Source: Azorinus chamasolen
Taxonomy: Eukaryota; Mollusca; Bivalvia; Cardiida; Solecurtidae
NCBI GenBank assembly: GCA_963576725.1
Contig: OY755243.1
Location: forward strand, 39,851,243 to 39,915,242
Reading direction: 5' to 3'
DNA: 64,000 bases
Both the position numbers and the translations under genes were made by a program. Numbering within the stretch: the first letter of the stretch is position 1; each line of letters begins with the position of its first letter. The notes under the pieces were generated by a model that was not told the DNA's origin, made no database searches, and saw only the letters and a program-made list of their open reading frames with translations. Of the stretch, positions 10,705-20,995 are shown piece by piece.

Positions 10705-11265
10705 TGATTATTCAGCAAATGACCGCTATAGAGAGGTTATGCTGCATTCATTGCTACCATACAAACCGCTATAGAGAGGTTATGCTGTATACATTTCTAC
10801 CATACAAACCGCTATAGAAATGTTCTGTTGTATACATTGCTTCCATACAGACCGCTATAGAAATGTTCTGCTGTATACATTTCTACCATACAAACCGCTG
10901 TAGAAATGTTCTGCTGTATACATTGCTTCCATACAGACCGCTATAGAAATGTTCTGCTGTATACATTTCTACCATACAAACCGCTATAGAAATGTTCTGC
11001 TGTATACATTGCTTCCATACAGACCGCTATAGAAATGTTCTGCTGTATACATTGCTTCCATACAGACCGCTATAGAAATGTTCTGCTGTATACATTTCTA
11101 CCATACAAACCGCTATAGAAATATTCTGCTGTATACATTGCTTCCATACAGACCGCTATAGAAATGTTCTGCTGTATACATTGCTTCCATACATACCGCT
11201 ATAGAAATGTTCTGCTGTATACATTGCTTCCATACAGACCGCTATAGAGAGGACCTGCTGTATAC
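10705..11265. repeat. Minisatellite, 43-bp unit, ~13 copies, derived from a MITE end
   Basis: The unit is ACCGCTATAGAAATGTTCTG followed by CTGTATACATTGCTTCCATACAG. The first two copies and the last retain CCGCTATAGAGAGG, which matches the TA-1 terminus (TATAGAGAGGTTTTACTG). Internal copies carry the derived GAAATGTTCTG, and alternate copies vary between TTGCTTCCATACAG and TTTCTACCATACAA. Confidence 0.85.
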
Positions 11266-11285
11266 ATTTCTACCATTAAGACATA

Positions 11286-11491
11286 CATTAGAAACTGCCT
11301 TAAGCGGACATTCATGCATTGAACATGTGCGTCTTAAAAAGCAGGTGGTAGCTTAATGCAGTTCAAAAGTAATGCAGAAAACTTCTATAGGAACTTTCTG
11401 CAATATACTTTCGTACTATATTAAGCAACTTCCTGCTTTATAAGACGCACATGTTCAATAAATGAATGGCCGTTTAGGAAAGGTTCCACTG
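11286..11491. mobile_element. TA-2 MITE, degenerate
   Basis: TA flanks both ends. The left end CATTAGAAACTGCCTTAAGC and right end AGGAAAGGTTCCACTG are decayed TA-2 termini. The core has GCAGGTGGTAGCTTAATGCA arms and a CTTCTATAGGAAC tip. A second inverted pair, TGAACATGTGCGTCTT / AAGACGCACATGTTCA, lies outside the core. Confidence 0.7.
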
Positions 11492-11499
11492 TATAGCAA

Positions 11500-12480
11500 A
11501 TCAGGCGGATTTTTCAATATCGCTCGATATGGATTATTTTCAGTACGATTTTCAAATATATTATATGTATAGATATATGTAGTTCATGATCATGTTTCTG
11601 TATTTTATCAATTTGTTTCCCTGTGCACAGCTCAGTAAAACAGTTGCTTATCGTTATATTATGTGATGCATGAAAGTCAAATGTCTATGCCTAGTGGAAC
11701 GGATCGTTGCTTGTTATTACGGTTCTTCAAAGATATGTCTGTAAAATGGGATAACATTGTACGTAGTTTGTTTAACGAAAAGTAGTAGGATGTGATGTGG
11801 AAATAACGAACGGAAAATCACTTAAGTTGCAAAAGTTTGATGTTGTAGTATCTAGTTAGGAATCCAAGACATAAAAAGTCGCTAAGTTTTCGAGGTACAT
11901 GGCATTTTTAGTAGAAATGTTTGAATACTATAATTGTGTTGCCAGGTACTAATCATTTGTGGTTCTGGTCCATGCCACTGCCATAACCCTCTTTGAAGGT
12001 CAGAAACTAGGTCAAAGGTCACATGAGTGCAAAAATGTAATAAAATCTCTATATAGTATAAAATATTCGTAATTTTGAAAATTTCAATACTTTTTTGCAT
12101 TTAATATCTTAGTAATGTCTCCACAGTAAGTACAGAAATATTTATGGCACATTTCAGGAAGATTTGAGTGACCTGTGATGATTGCATGTCTGGAATACAT
12201 CGTTTTAAATACGTTTACGGTACATTATCATACAGAATAATTATGACTTTGATGCAAAGGTACCCACTCTCACTAAAAATGAACTCATAGACATTCAGTG
12301 CCGCTGGATATAAGTGACCTTCCCTATCTGTGATGACAATACTCTATATGTTCGTGCCACAATCGAACACTAGTTAACAGATATACCTCTATACCCGGAA
12401 TAAGTGAGCATGTCATAATACTAACATATCTTTCCTTCACGAAGGAAGCCTACCCCACATCTTGTCCACCTGTGTAAAGA
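11500..12480. other. No gene recognised
   Basis: AT-rich intronic DNA. A stretch near 11985-12030 (AGGTCAGAAACTAGGTCAAA) resembles the AGGTCAAAGGTCA mollusc repeat of 59.3-59.7 kb. Part of 12240-12600 may be the decayed 5' portion of the LINE that follows, but I cannot align it. Confidence 0.4.
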
Positions 12481-12599
12481 GGCTAACACATGCTCTATGA
12501 CCATCAAAATGACTGAGTTTGCAGCACACTTTGCAAATCAGTCCCTTTACCAATCTGTACCCTATGGGATATACATGTATTCAGAAAAGTACGCACAGC

Positions 12600-14400
12600 C
12601 GCCCTCAAATTAGTGATCCCTTCTAAGTGAACATCCACCGGGTTCAGCCAGCCATGGTACAACTCAACCACCTGCCGTTTCTCACGAAAGAAGAAATGCG
12701 CGTACAAAAAAGTGCAGAGGACCAAGGTATAGAAGGACTGGCCCATATACAAGGAGCTACAAAAACTTGCAAAGAAGAGCAAGGAAGCTCATGATGCCTA
12801 ATGACAGACACCAGCTGTAAGAAGCTCTATACTTTTGTTAGAAGCATGAAAGGTGACAGCTTGGGAGTAACCCCGCTGAAGAATGATTGCATTAACAATG
12901 TTGATACACAAACATGTTGAAATACTGAACCACTAGTTCTCTGCTTTTACACACGAGGACCTAACTCTTCTTTGTGCCGTTTGAGAGTATCCTTATTCGG
13001 ATGCTCTTCCTATTCATGTCACTATAAATGGTGTCTGCAAGCTTCTTAATCTTCGCAAAACTACCTGTCCAAACACCATTTTATCAAGCTTCTTAAAAGA
13101 GGTGGCCCATTCCCTGGCTCCTGATTTTGCTCTGATCTTCCAGGCCTCTCGACCAGTGATGGAGACTGCCACGTTAATCCTATTTAAAAGAAAATGGTCA
13201 AGAATAATCCCTTCAAACTAACTTCTGTCACATGTAATATCCTGGAATACATCATACACACTAACCTGGGTTTTTTAGTACCATGACATCACCAGCAGCG
13301 CTTCTGTGAGACACAACTGATCGACATGGTCAATGACCTTGTATCAGGTCTTGACCAGTCCTATCAGATTAACGCAATCTTGTTGGATATTTCGAATACG
13401 TTTGACAAAGTGTCTTACACTATGATGTGTATTGCAAAATAGTCGCACTGGAAAGTGTTTCCTCTGAGTTTCCTCCGACATCTGGTGTTCATCAATGTGC
13501 CGTGCTCAGTCCTTTCCTTTCCCTTGCATGCAATGATGACCACACGGAATTCCTATGTTATTCCTGTCGACTCTTTGCTGACGCCTCGCTTAAATTGTGC
13601 CGAGTCAATAGCAGATGCAGACGTCTTCCAGAATGACATCGATAGTCTGTAGGAATGGGCAGAGACTTGGTTCAATATAGAGAAATGATAGATCCTGCTT
13701 ATCACCAACAAGAGGACACACATAGAGACCAAGGGACGGAAGACAAGTCCAGGGACGGAAGACAACAATGAAGTCAAACTATCTTGGGACACTACTGTCT
13801 TCTAAATTGTGGTCATAAAGAAGGCAAAATGATCCACAGCCTTTCTAAGAAGGAACTTGGATCCTGCCAAAAGTCAACCAAGGAGGCATGTTACATGACC
13901 ATAACAAAGCGTATGGAGATGGTCCAACGTTGAGCTAATTTTGGATTATTGCAGAACAAGCGGCGTTGGTGCCATGCTCAACATGATTTGCTCAAGCAGA
14001 GGCATGAACAAGTAAAGGCCGCGATGTTCTATAGGTTCGTGAATTATTTTGTTGTAGTTGACGTCCCACCTTCTGACGCCCTCACGGTGCACCTACAAGA
14101 GGCCACTCCTTACGATTCGTTCCATGGTTTTGCAGGACCAAGTTCCTGAGCGAATATTTCTTTCACTCTGCTGTCAACATCATCTGGAACAAGCTACCAT
14201 AACATCATGTGATAGCTCCCAACTTTCCAGGTTGGGATCTCAACTGTCATGTAATCTTCTTCTGTTTGCAATGTTTTAACTTGCTTTTTTCAATTTGTAC
14301 TTTGGACCCTCCCTCACCTATGTGCATATCACAATGTTGCGAGTGTGTCTGCTTTAAAGCGGCCAATCATGATAAAATAAGAAGCAGAAGAAGAAGAAAA
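12600..14400 (+). pseudogene. Decayed non-LTR retrotransposon (Jockey/CR1-like ORF2)
   Basis: Reading across many stops and frameshifts, ordered ORF2 landmarks appear. First is a linker like SRKKKCAYKKVQRT and LQKLAKKSKEAHDAY (about 12690-12805), then DSLGVTPLKND (12855-12890), SVTCNILEYIIHTNL (13225-13275), and the RT palm region DLVSGLDQSYQINAILLDIS..FDKV (13330-13410). Next come QNDIDSL..EWAETW (13626-13670), FLRRNLGSC.KSTKEACY (13845-13895) and the C-terminal QVKAAMFYRFVNYFVV (14005-14055). The YxDD motif falls near 13570 and is destroyed. The 3' tail is AGAAGCAGAAGAAGAAG at about 14380. The copy cannot encode a working enzyme. It lies in the same orientation as the host gene's intron. 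Confidence 0.75.
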
Positions 14401-14485
14401 CTCAAACACAGAGTTAATGTAGTATATAAGCATTGCAGTATTCAACAGATACATTGGAATACCGTCATTCAAGACAAGTGAGGAC

Positions 14486-15153
14486 ATGAAGTGTACCATC
14501 TGCCATCAAGTCATGACGAGGTGGATACATGGATTGTCTTGCATGCCTTGGATGCTGATAGAAAGGTTCAAGCTGGATAGTTATCAAATGCCAACATTAT
14601 GGCGTTTCGTGCAAATAACTAGCACAACCCTTGCTTTCACTGGAATCGGAAATAAGACCCGTTGGAAGAAATGTTTTACATGCCCGGTCTGCTTTCATGT
14701 ATTTGAAGAGGTGTACGGTCAGACAAGGCAGAGACGTTTGATGCATGGTGCCAATGGAGAATCCATTGATTATGCAAGAATTTCACAATATGGTTATGGT
14801 TAAGAAAACACGTGAACTGCTTCCACCAACAAAGGATGCACTATAACTGAAAATTGCTAGAGCAAACTATCAAGCTGGTATATAAGTCTGAGCTGATGGA
14901 TACAGAAATTAATGCTATTGATACTAACGCATAGCAAGGAGGGATGGTGCCGAGCCCTTATAAGTGGTTTAGAAATGTACCAACTGCTTCTGATGCTTGC
15001 ATCGAACAAGTTATGGGTGCAAAACCAAGTGCAAATCTATTCGATGTAAATACTTCAAAGCAGCTTTAAAACGCACACACACTAGCATGTGTTTGTGATG
15101 GTGTTAATTGTACCAACCCAGCAAATATATACAAATATAGTGAAATTAATTAG
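14486..15153 (+). pseudogene. Decayed uncharacterised gene with a CXC-like Cys tail
   Basis: Broken frames show, in order: HDEVDTWIVLHALDADRK (about 14504-14560), TGIGNKTRW (14641-14667), TRELLPPTKDAL and IARANYQAG (about 14810-14880), and a Cys-rich end GCKTKCKSIRCKYFKAALKR (15015-15075), then ACVCDGVNCTNPA (15084-15122) after a frameshift. This order matches abundant uncharacterised proteins I recall from aquatic invertebrates and fish, which carry a DADT..LHA segment, a TG.GNKTR segment and a terminal CXC-like cysteine cluster. They are often multicopy, so a mobile-element origin is likely. The N-terminal part is absent; the LINE tail ends about 90 bp upstream. Several in-frame stops make it non-functional. 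Confidence 0.6.
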
Positions 15154-15154
15154 T

Positions 15155-15665
15155 TACTTTAAACAGAACTGAAAGTTTTGTTTAGGTGTTCATTTACCCC
15201 ACCCACTTTACTTTAAGAAGCACTTGTGCATAATATATAGCTTAAATGAGTGCATACAGTTATTTGTTCCAGTAGTATTCTGTCATTTATATTTGTTAAA
15301 TAGAAACAATTACGAAGACATGACATCATGCATCATCGTTACATGTTGATTTTAACGATTTTTACCGTTTTTGGATGTTCTCATTAATATTCATGAATAT
15401 TCAAATAATATATTTTACACAAAGTAAGTGCAAATTAAAGGCCCAATGTTTAACCTTCATTTTGGTACCAAGTTTGTTATTTTACACCTAAAATTGATAA
15501 AGATATAATGATTTTTCAAACAACGTATATAAAATATGCACTTAGTTGACCTTTGACCTAATTAAGAGAAACAATGGTATTTAAGGTGACATGGACAGTT
15601 TTTGAATACTCAGACATCAAATATTACATATCGAGTGTATGCCAAATTCTACTATTTAATGCCAT
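15155..15665. other. No gene recognised
   Basis: AT-rich intronic DNA with a small GAATATTCATGAATATTC palindrome near 15385-15405. Confidence 0.4.
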
Positions 15666-15667
15666 AG

Positions 15668-15763
15668 CTCGACATGAGCAAATGCTCTATTTATCACAAT
15701 GGTTTCAAAAAGTGACTTTTACAGAGGCGTCAAAAGTCGTCTATATTAGGGAATGGGTTAAAC
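15668..15763. mobile_element. Half of a TTAA-2 MITE
   Basis: The fragment starts inside the hairpin tip (GAGCAAATGCTCTATTTATC), continues with ACAATGGTTTCAAAAAGTGA and ends GGGAATGGGTTAA. The left half is missing, so the break lies at the centre of the palindrome. Confidence 0.65.
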
Positions 15764-16134
15764 TAACTAACTGTTAGTTCCGTATATATCGTAACTACTC
15801 AGTGATGTTCCGAATGGTTCCCTTCCCCAATCTGTGTCGATTGGTTCTCTAATCTGTTTTGGATCCCCGATCTTTGTCGATTAGTTCTGTATGTCTTCGC
15901 GATATCAATATTGTCTTAGAACTAGAAAAGTACGCGTAGAATTGTTAACTGTCATTATCGATTCATTATTGTCCTTCATAATTAATTCAATGTTTATGGA
16001 TATTTAAAAAAAAGTGCGTTATTTATAGAAAGGTTATCTTAAAGTTGCCACACTTGTGTGTTGATTTTCTTGCCAATCTGATCTTATCTTGCATTCTTGT
16101 GTTTTTAACTGTTTAATTTTGTCTCTGTTTGTAG

Positions 16135-16292
16135 GTCTTCCATTCGGCTCAGGTTTTCTCATTACCCACGCCATACAGCAGCTACCAGAGTTCAGGCGCG
16201 GTACCCCGCTTGGAGAACAATTCGTACTTTTCAAATGGATGTACCTCGGCTACAGAGGAGCAAAGTTTTTGAAGACAGGGAAACTTACCTAG
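16135..16292 (+). CDS. Candidate terminal exon A of the secreted-protein gene
   Basis: A good acceptor, TTTTGTCTCTGTTTGTAG, precedes GTCTTCC. Joined to the leftover G of 9308-9383 (phase 1), the exon reads GLPFGSGFLITHAIQQ, then LPEFRRGTPLGEQ, then FVLFKWMYLGYRG and AKFLKTGKLT, then TAG at 16290-16292. The exon is clearly less AT-rich than its flanks, and AATAAA follows at 16406 with another near 16493. The mature product would be about 53 residues, basic, with one dibasic RR and a single Cys from exon 1. The intron would be 6.75 kb. An internal donor (TCAG/GTTTTC at 16153, also phase 1) cannot be excluded. No family is recognised. Confidence 0.5.
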
Positions 16293-16405
16293 GCAGACTA
16301 CAACGGCCGTGCTGTGTCGCCATGGGCTTTGTTTGGGACAAACATTTGGTGTTTGGGACTTTGCAAATGTTCGGAAAGGACAGATCCATGAAGAAAGCAA
16401 TGCTT

Positions 16406-16411
16406 AATAAA
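16406..16411 (+). promoter_or_regulatory. Polyadenylation signal AATAAA for terminal exon A
   Basis: A canonical hexamer in GCTTAATAAAACATC, 114 bp after the TAG of exon A. In AT-rich DNA the hexamer also occurs by chance, so it supports the exon model only mildly. Confidence 0.4.
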
Positions 16412-16585
16412 ACATCTTCAGGATATCACCATCAAGTTCATACTCGTTCAATCTGCTTTTGTTAGTTGATAAAAAATATAATTTACAAAATAATAAATGC
16501 TGCTGTTGTCTTCATGGCTACTTACCGGGATCTGAATTGTTAATACAGGTATCACCGTTGTGTATGGAATACTAGCAACCAAATA

Positions 16586-16838
16586 CAATAAAACCTCTCT
16601 ATAACGGTCACTAACTTGTGTTAATTAGTTGGTATTTAGGGCAGGTGGCTGCTTAAAGCAAGGTGAAAGTAAAACAGAACGCTCCTATAGGAGGGTTAGG
16701 GTTAGGCTCCTATAGGAGGGTAAGGGTTAGGCTCCTATAGGAACGTTCTGTTTTACTTTCACCTTGCGTTAAGCAATCACCTGTTTTTATAAAAAATACT
16801 TGATGTTAGTTAGTGGCCGTTATAGAGAGGTTGTACTG
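16586..16838. mobile_element. TA-1 MITE whose hairpin tip contains telomere-like repeats
   Basis: TA flanks both ends, with termini CAATAAAACCTCTCTATAAC and the complement of CAGTACAACCTCTCTATAAC. The normal GCTCCTATAGGAGC tip is expanded to three CTCCTATAGGA units (16682, 16709, 16732) separated by GGGTTAGGGTTAGG (16693-16706) and GGGTAAGGGTTAGG (16718-16731). The outer arms (GCAGGTGGCTGCTTAAAGC) remain paired. Confidence 0.85.
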
Positions 16839-16933
16839 TACAATGCATTCATCTACTGTATAACCTCTCTTGTCTGGAAATTTAAATTAGCATTAACTCC
16901 GGTCAGTAAGGCAGCTTGCATCATAATGCAGGT

Positions 16934-17121
16934 TTAACCCATTTCCCTCACATTGACGCCTCTGTGAAAGTCACTTTTTAAAACCATTGCGATAAAATGT
17001 TATATTTATCACAATTGTTTCAAAGCTGCACAATTCTAAAAACTTCATTTTGTCTAGTAAATACTCCTTTTCGGTATATTTATTTAAAGACGCTGTGTCT
17101 AAAATATGAGGGAATGGGTTA
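16934..17121. mobile_element. TTAA-2 MITE that has lost its hairpin tip
   Basis: The left end is TTAACCCATTTCCCTCA. The right end is TGAGGGAATGGGTTAT, a mutated TTAA. Between GCGATAAAATG and TTATATTTATCAC the GCTCCTATAGGAGC tip is deleted, although the arms on both sides remain. Confidence 0.75.
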
Positions 17122-17173
17122 TTGTCTTGCTGAAAGCATCCAAAGCAGCTGCCTGCATGATCTCTATCCTACA

Positions 17174-17400
17174 TTAACCCTTTCTCTGTTGAATTCTTAT
17201 GTAAGAAATGATATCCTTAATGTATATTATCCGATTTTTATAAAGGCATATGTATACAGGATGTTTTGGTATTGGTAGACACGGTACAATCAGATCTATT
17301 ACAATTTTAAAAACAAACAGAGCAGAATCTGATCAGAATGGTCCTACATAAGTCGTCTGACCTGGATCTGCACTGTTTGCAATGGCATAAAAAGTGTTAA
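17174..17400. mobile_element. TTAA-1 MITE, degenerate
   Basis: TTAA at both ends, with termini TTAACCCTTTCTCTGTTGAA and AAAAGTGTTAA. The core AAACAGAGCAGAATCTGATC is answered by GACCTGGATCTGCACTGTTT around GGTCCTACATAAG. Confidence 0.75.
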
Positions 17401-17484
17401 GCAGCCATGTGCCTAAGAAGATCTTTAGAAATCCTTCTTTACTTTACTTTAATTCCGGTTTAGAGGGGGTTACTGCATTTTATT

Positions 17485-18580
17485 AACCCACGGTCTATTA
17501 TAATTATTATAGAATCAATGCAGATGTTATATGTTAATTTATAACATAACTCGTGGCTTCAGCGTGACGTAACACTATCATTTATTTTTTGATATTCACG
17601 GGCATATATTCACTAGTGAATAACATTCGAACGACCGAACTGTATTCATACGCGCTGTCAAAACAAACAAACTGGCGGACGGTGACCTACCTGTCAACGA
17701 TTGAGTCACGATAGATGGCAAAGGATTGTTGGCACTTGCGCCTTAATTTCGATAAAATAATACAAATTGTAATCGCTGTCAGTAATTATATACAAAATGT
17801 ATGTCAAAAAAGACCTACCAGCTACTCTGACCCATACAATCCATTCTACATAGAAAATGCCTCCACAACTTTGCATTTTCTTCACCGCATGTCCTTTTGT
17901 TTATGCAGATTTCTACTCATAAAAATATCTCGTCAATCAACAACTATAGTCATCTGAATCCAATCCAGCACAGCACAAACATATTTCAAATATGCTATAC
18001 CCAGCTGATCGTGAAAATCTTCCTCCTGTTCCAACACATTTTATGCAGCAGTTCGTACTGAATCTTTTGTCCATTTCAAACATTTTCACTGAACTTGAAT
18101 CGAGATTTTTGTTTCTCGGTGGAAATATCCATGTCCATGTGTATACAACACTAATGAAGGGCTTAATATACCAACACGAAGGCGCATTTTGAATCCCATT
18201 GACAGTTAGTGTCAGACGTGTTGGCGACTGTATGTGGGTCTTCATTTAAATGGCGCGCTTTACATAGACGCAAGTTGTGTACAATGACGTCATAATGTGA
18301 CGTGTTTGTAACTATGTATGTCAAAACTGTAACTCAAAATTTATTTTGACGTGTTTCTGTATGTTTTTGTATCATAAACTATCACAGTTAAATTGAATAC
18401 CAGAGAGGTCTGAATCAGATCCTGGTTGATATGACAGTAAGTCAAAAACAAAAGTTGGAAAATTTGGACCTACTTTGTCCCAGTTACCTAGCGAACCTAA
18501 TAACACCTTTCATTCATCATTTCTATATGTAAGGACAATTTATAACAATCCACGTTACTGCTGAAATATTGGCTGCAAAT
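17485..18580. other. Unrecognised stretch; small frames only
   Basis: Frames of 66-102 residues occur on both strands (17715-17957 +, 17937-18245 -, 17992-18192 +). They overlap one another and show no domain, signal peptide or splice boundary I recognise. Near 18280, TGACGTCA and TGTGACGTG occur together. Confidence 0.3.
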
Positions 18581-18589
18581 AACATTTGT

Positions 18590-18795
18590 GTGTGTTATGT
18601 TATAAATAGGATCTTGCATTCGTGTTCATGATTATTGGATTTATTAAATTCGTCTTTTTAAAACGATAAAAAACTCGCTATATTTAAAGCTCGTTTTTAT
18701 CGTTTTAAAAAGACTCATTTAATAAATCCAATAATCAAGAACACTCATGTAAGATCCTCTATTTAATAACTTTAATAAAATGTTACACACATAGA
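18590..18795. repeat. Palindromic foldback element, ~75-bp inner arms
   Basis: AGGATCTTGCATTCGTGTTC and the following bases to about 18672 pair with 18690-18760, which ends CTCATGTAAGATCCT. The tip is ACTCGCTATATTTAAAGCTCG. Outer flanks GTGTGTGTTATGTTATAAAT and AAAATGTTACACACAT extend the symmetry imperfectly. It resembles a MITE, but I cannot define a target duplication. Confidence 0.65.
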
Positions 18796-18966
18796 GACAA
18801 CACGAACATTGTTTTACAAACTTCGAAATCGTATGTGCGTCACACTGGGCACATAGCTCTATCTGTTCATTGTAGATCCAATGTTTGATAAGTTGCACCA
18901 AGGACGCAACAATCTTCCGTTTATGGAAATCCTGGCTTTATACTAATAATATTTCTAATCGCACGC

Positions 18967-19023
<57 letters not shown>

Positions 19024-19160
19024 TGTGTGTGCGCGTGTGCGCGTGCGTGCCAGCGTGTGTGTGTTGTTTGTGTTGTGTTGTGTGTGTGTCTGTCTGTATC
19101 TCTGTCTGACAGACATGTCTGTCTGTCTTTCTGTGTGTGTGTGTGTGTCCGCACACGGGC
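18967..19160. repeat. (GT)n microsatellite with impure continuation
   Basis: A pure GT run of about 50 bp (18967-19018) passes into GTGCGC-rich, GTCTGTCT-rich and again GT-rich sequence. All overlapping Cys/Val or Thr/His open frames here are translations of this repeat. Confidence 0.95.
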
Positions 19161-19271
19161 GTGCGCGTGTGTATTTAATGCAAATCATCTATAATATTAT
19201 AAAATGTTATTTTGGAATAGTGGAATGGTCCAGCAATGCTCAATGGTATAACGGTTATAAAGGCTATATTT

Positions 19272-19345
19272 TGAGTGTAAACTAAGCAGTCCCTGATCAG
19301 AGGGTCCCTCTAGGAGTTCATTGGTCTTGGTTTACACTATTTAAA
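19272..19345. repeat. Isolated MITE-like hairpin
   Basis: GAGTGTAAACTAAGCAGTCC pairs imperfectly with GTCTTGGTTTACACT around CCCTCTAGGAG. It has no TTAA or TA termini, so it is probably a decayed core. Confidence 0.45.
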
Positions 19346-19387
19346 CTCGTTTCGGGCATTCACAATGGATGTTTTTATTAACTTTTG

Positions 19388-19790
19388 TTAACCCTCTCCC
19401 TCACTTGATATAGGCGCCTTTAAACGCTTTTGCAAACAGAATACACCAGACCAGGGTCCATGCTTATAAAGCTTTTAGTTGAGCCTGTGATTGTTCTCAA
19501 GCTTTTGATTGGTCAGATTTGAGCCAAAGGCTCAAATCTGACCAATCAAAAGCTTGAGAACTCAAATCTGACCAATCAAAAGCTTGAGAACGAAACTCAG
19601 ACTCAACTAACAGCTTTATAAGCAGGGACCCAGACCAGATGGTTCCTGTTGGAGCCTTCTCATAAGGCTCTGTCCTGTTTATGAAATCATATGGATCTGA
19701 TTCTACAGTACATGATCAAAATATCCTGTGCTCATACAAAATTATAAAAATTAGCAAATGAATAGTCATGATGTTATTATTTCTAAGTCA
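19388..19790. mobile_element. TTAA-1 MITE with palindrome H inside its core
   Basis: The left end is TTAACCCTCTCCCTCACTTG. The core begins GCAAACAGAATACACCAGAC, is interrupted by palindrome H (19454-19630), then resumes CCAGACCAGATGGTTCC and GGAGCCTTCTCATAAGGCTC. The right part keeps GATCTGATTCTACAG and GATGTTATTATTTCTAAG; no right TTAA is found. Confidence 0.65.
19454..19630. repeat. Palindrome H, copy 1
   Basis: GTCCATGCTTATAAAGCTTT pairs with AGCTTTATAAGCAGGGAC at the far end. The inner arms CTCAAGCTTTTGATTGGTCA / TGACCAATCAAAAGCTTGAG meet at GCCAAAGGC. The right arm segment CTCAAATCTGACCAATCAAA is present twice in tandem. Every arm carries GATTGG/CCAATC. Confidence 0.8.
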
Positions 19791-20127
19791 GACAATCCTC
19801 CGAAGACGAAGTCGTTTTTATTGAATCGTTTTTTTTTTATGTACATTTAACTACTGACGTGGTCCGTATAATTGCATATTGCCGTTGGGGTCGATTACTG
19901 TGACTGGCGGATGAACTCTGAAAATCATGTAAATTATTTAACCTTTAGCATCCTAAGTGCATTTTCATCACTAAAATATCTTCCAATTCTGATTTCGAAG
20001 CGAACATCCCTCCATTTCTTTTCGAAGACGTAACCAGCGTATGTATTAGTATTCATTCCGTTTTTAGTTCCGTTAACTGTTCGACTATGGTGGATAATAT
20101 TTTGCTGTAGAACAAAACATATAACTA

Positions 20128-20331
20128 CAGTAAAACCCCTCTAAACCGGAATTCTAGTAGAGAAGACTTTAGATACTTTCACGCAGGTGGCTGCTTCATA
20201 CAGGGTGAAATTCATGCAGAAAGCTCCTAGAGGAGCTTTTTGTATGACTTTCACCCTGCATTAAGCTGCCACCTGTCTCCAGGACCGGTATTAATACTAA
20301 AATTAACGTCCGGTTTAGAAGGATTTTACTG
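20128..20331. mobile_element. TA-4 MITE, complete
   Basis: TA flanks both ends, with CAGTAAAACCCCTCTAAACC on the left and the complement of CAGTAAAATCCTTCTAAACC on the right. The core is GCAGGTGGCTGCTTCATACA to GCATTAAGCTGCCACCTG, with an exact-palindrome tip GCTCCTAGAGGAGC. Confidence 0.85.
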
Positions 20332-20755
20332 TATCGATGAAAATGGTTTATTTTGTATCACAGGGGTATTTTTCGATATAAGTTCAAATTGACAATCTTC
20401 ATAATAATGATTGAACATAGCAAATACCAAGTTTTTATGATATTATTGAAATTATGCGTTCATTGTAGGGATCTCCTCTTTCAGTAAAAGATTACACACT
20501 GAACAGATCAATATCAGAATACCCTAGAGACACGATATCTGCTGTTTGACATTCACCATCATCATCATCATCAGAAATTTTGACAACCAATATAGACCCC
20601 GATTTTACATCTTTTTCTTGTCAGTCGCATAATGCCAGAACCCTTAAGGTACCTTTTCTCATAGGGCAGTTCATTTAACTCGTAATACATGTACGTTTAT
20701 GCATCTGTCTATAGCGACCATATAATGAATGAATACTTAGGTCGATACCACTTTC

Positions 20756-20995
20756 TTAACCCTTTCCCTGATGAATATTCATATAGGAAAAATGACGTCA
20801 TAAATATTAATAAGATTATTTTTATAATGGCTTATGACATTTCGGATCAGGGAGAAGCTGTAGAATCACATCTATATTACACCATTAGCAAACAGAGCAG
20901 ACCCTGATCGGACGGTTCCTATAGGGGCCGTCTGATCTGGTTCTACTCTGTTTGCAGATGCGTCAAAATGGCGCTTACATAAGGGACATGGTTAA
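20756..20995. mobile_element. TTAA-1 MITE, complete
   Basis: TTAA at both ends, with left terminus TTAACCCTTTCCCTGATGAA and right terminus AAGGGACATGGTTAA. It contains GAATATTCATATAGGAAA, TGACGTCA near 20793, and the core GCAAACAGAGCAGACCCTGA / TCTGATCTGGTTCTACTCTG with a GGTTCCTATAGGGGCC tip. Confidence 0.85.

Larger units (their letters stand above)
16850..17480. mobile_element. TA-4-like MITE split by two TTAA MITEs
   Basis: The left end ACTGTATAACCTCTCTTGTC and AATGCAGGT arm are interrupted at 16934. The middle piece TTGCTGAAAGCATCCAAAGCAG (17125-17170 region) is interrupted again at 17174. The right arm resumes GCAGCCATGTGCC at 17401 and ends CCGGTTTAGAGGGGGTTACTG. The order and orientation of the three pieces fit one ancestral TA element. 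Confidence 0.6.

Noticed and set aside
12504..12782. 92-residue minus-strand open frame
   Set aside because: It is antisense to the decayed LINE, whose + strand shows ordered ORF2 landmarks here.
18885..19285. Cys/Val- and Thr/His-rich open frames
   Set aside because: Translations of the (GT)n microsatellite on both strands.
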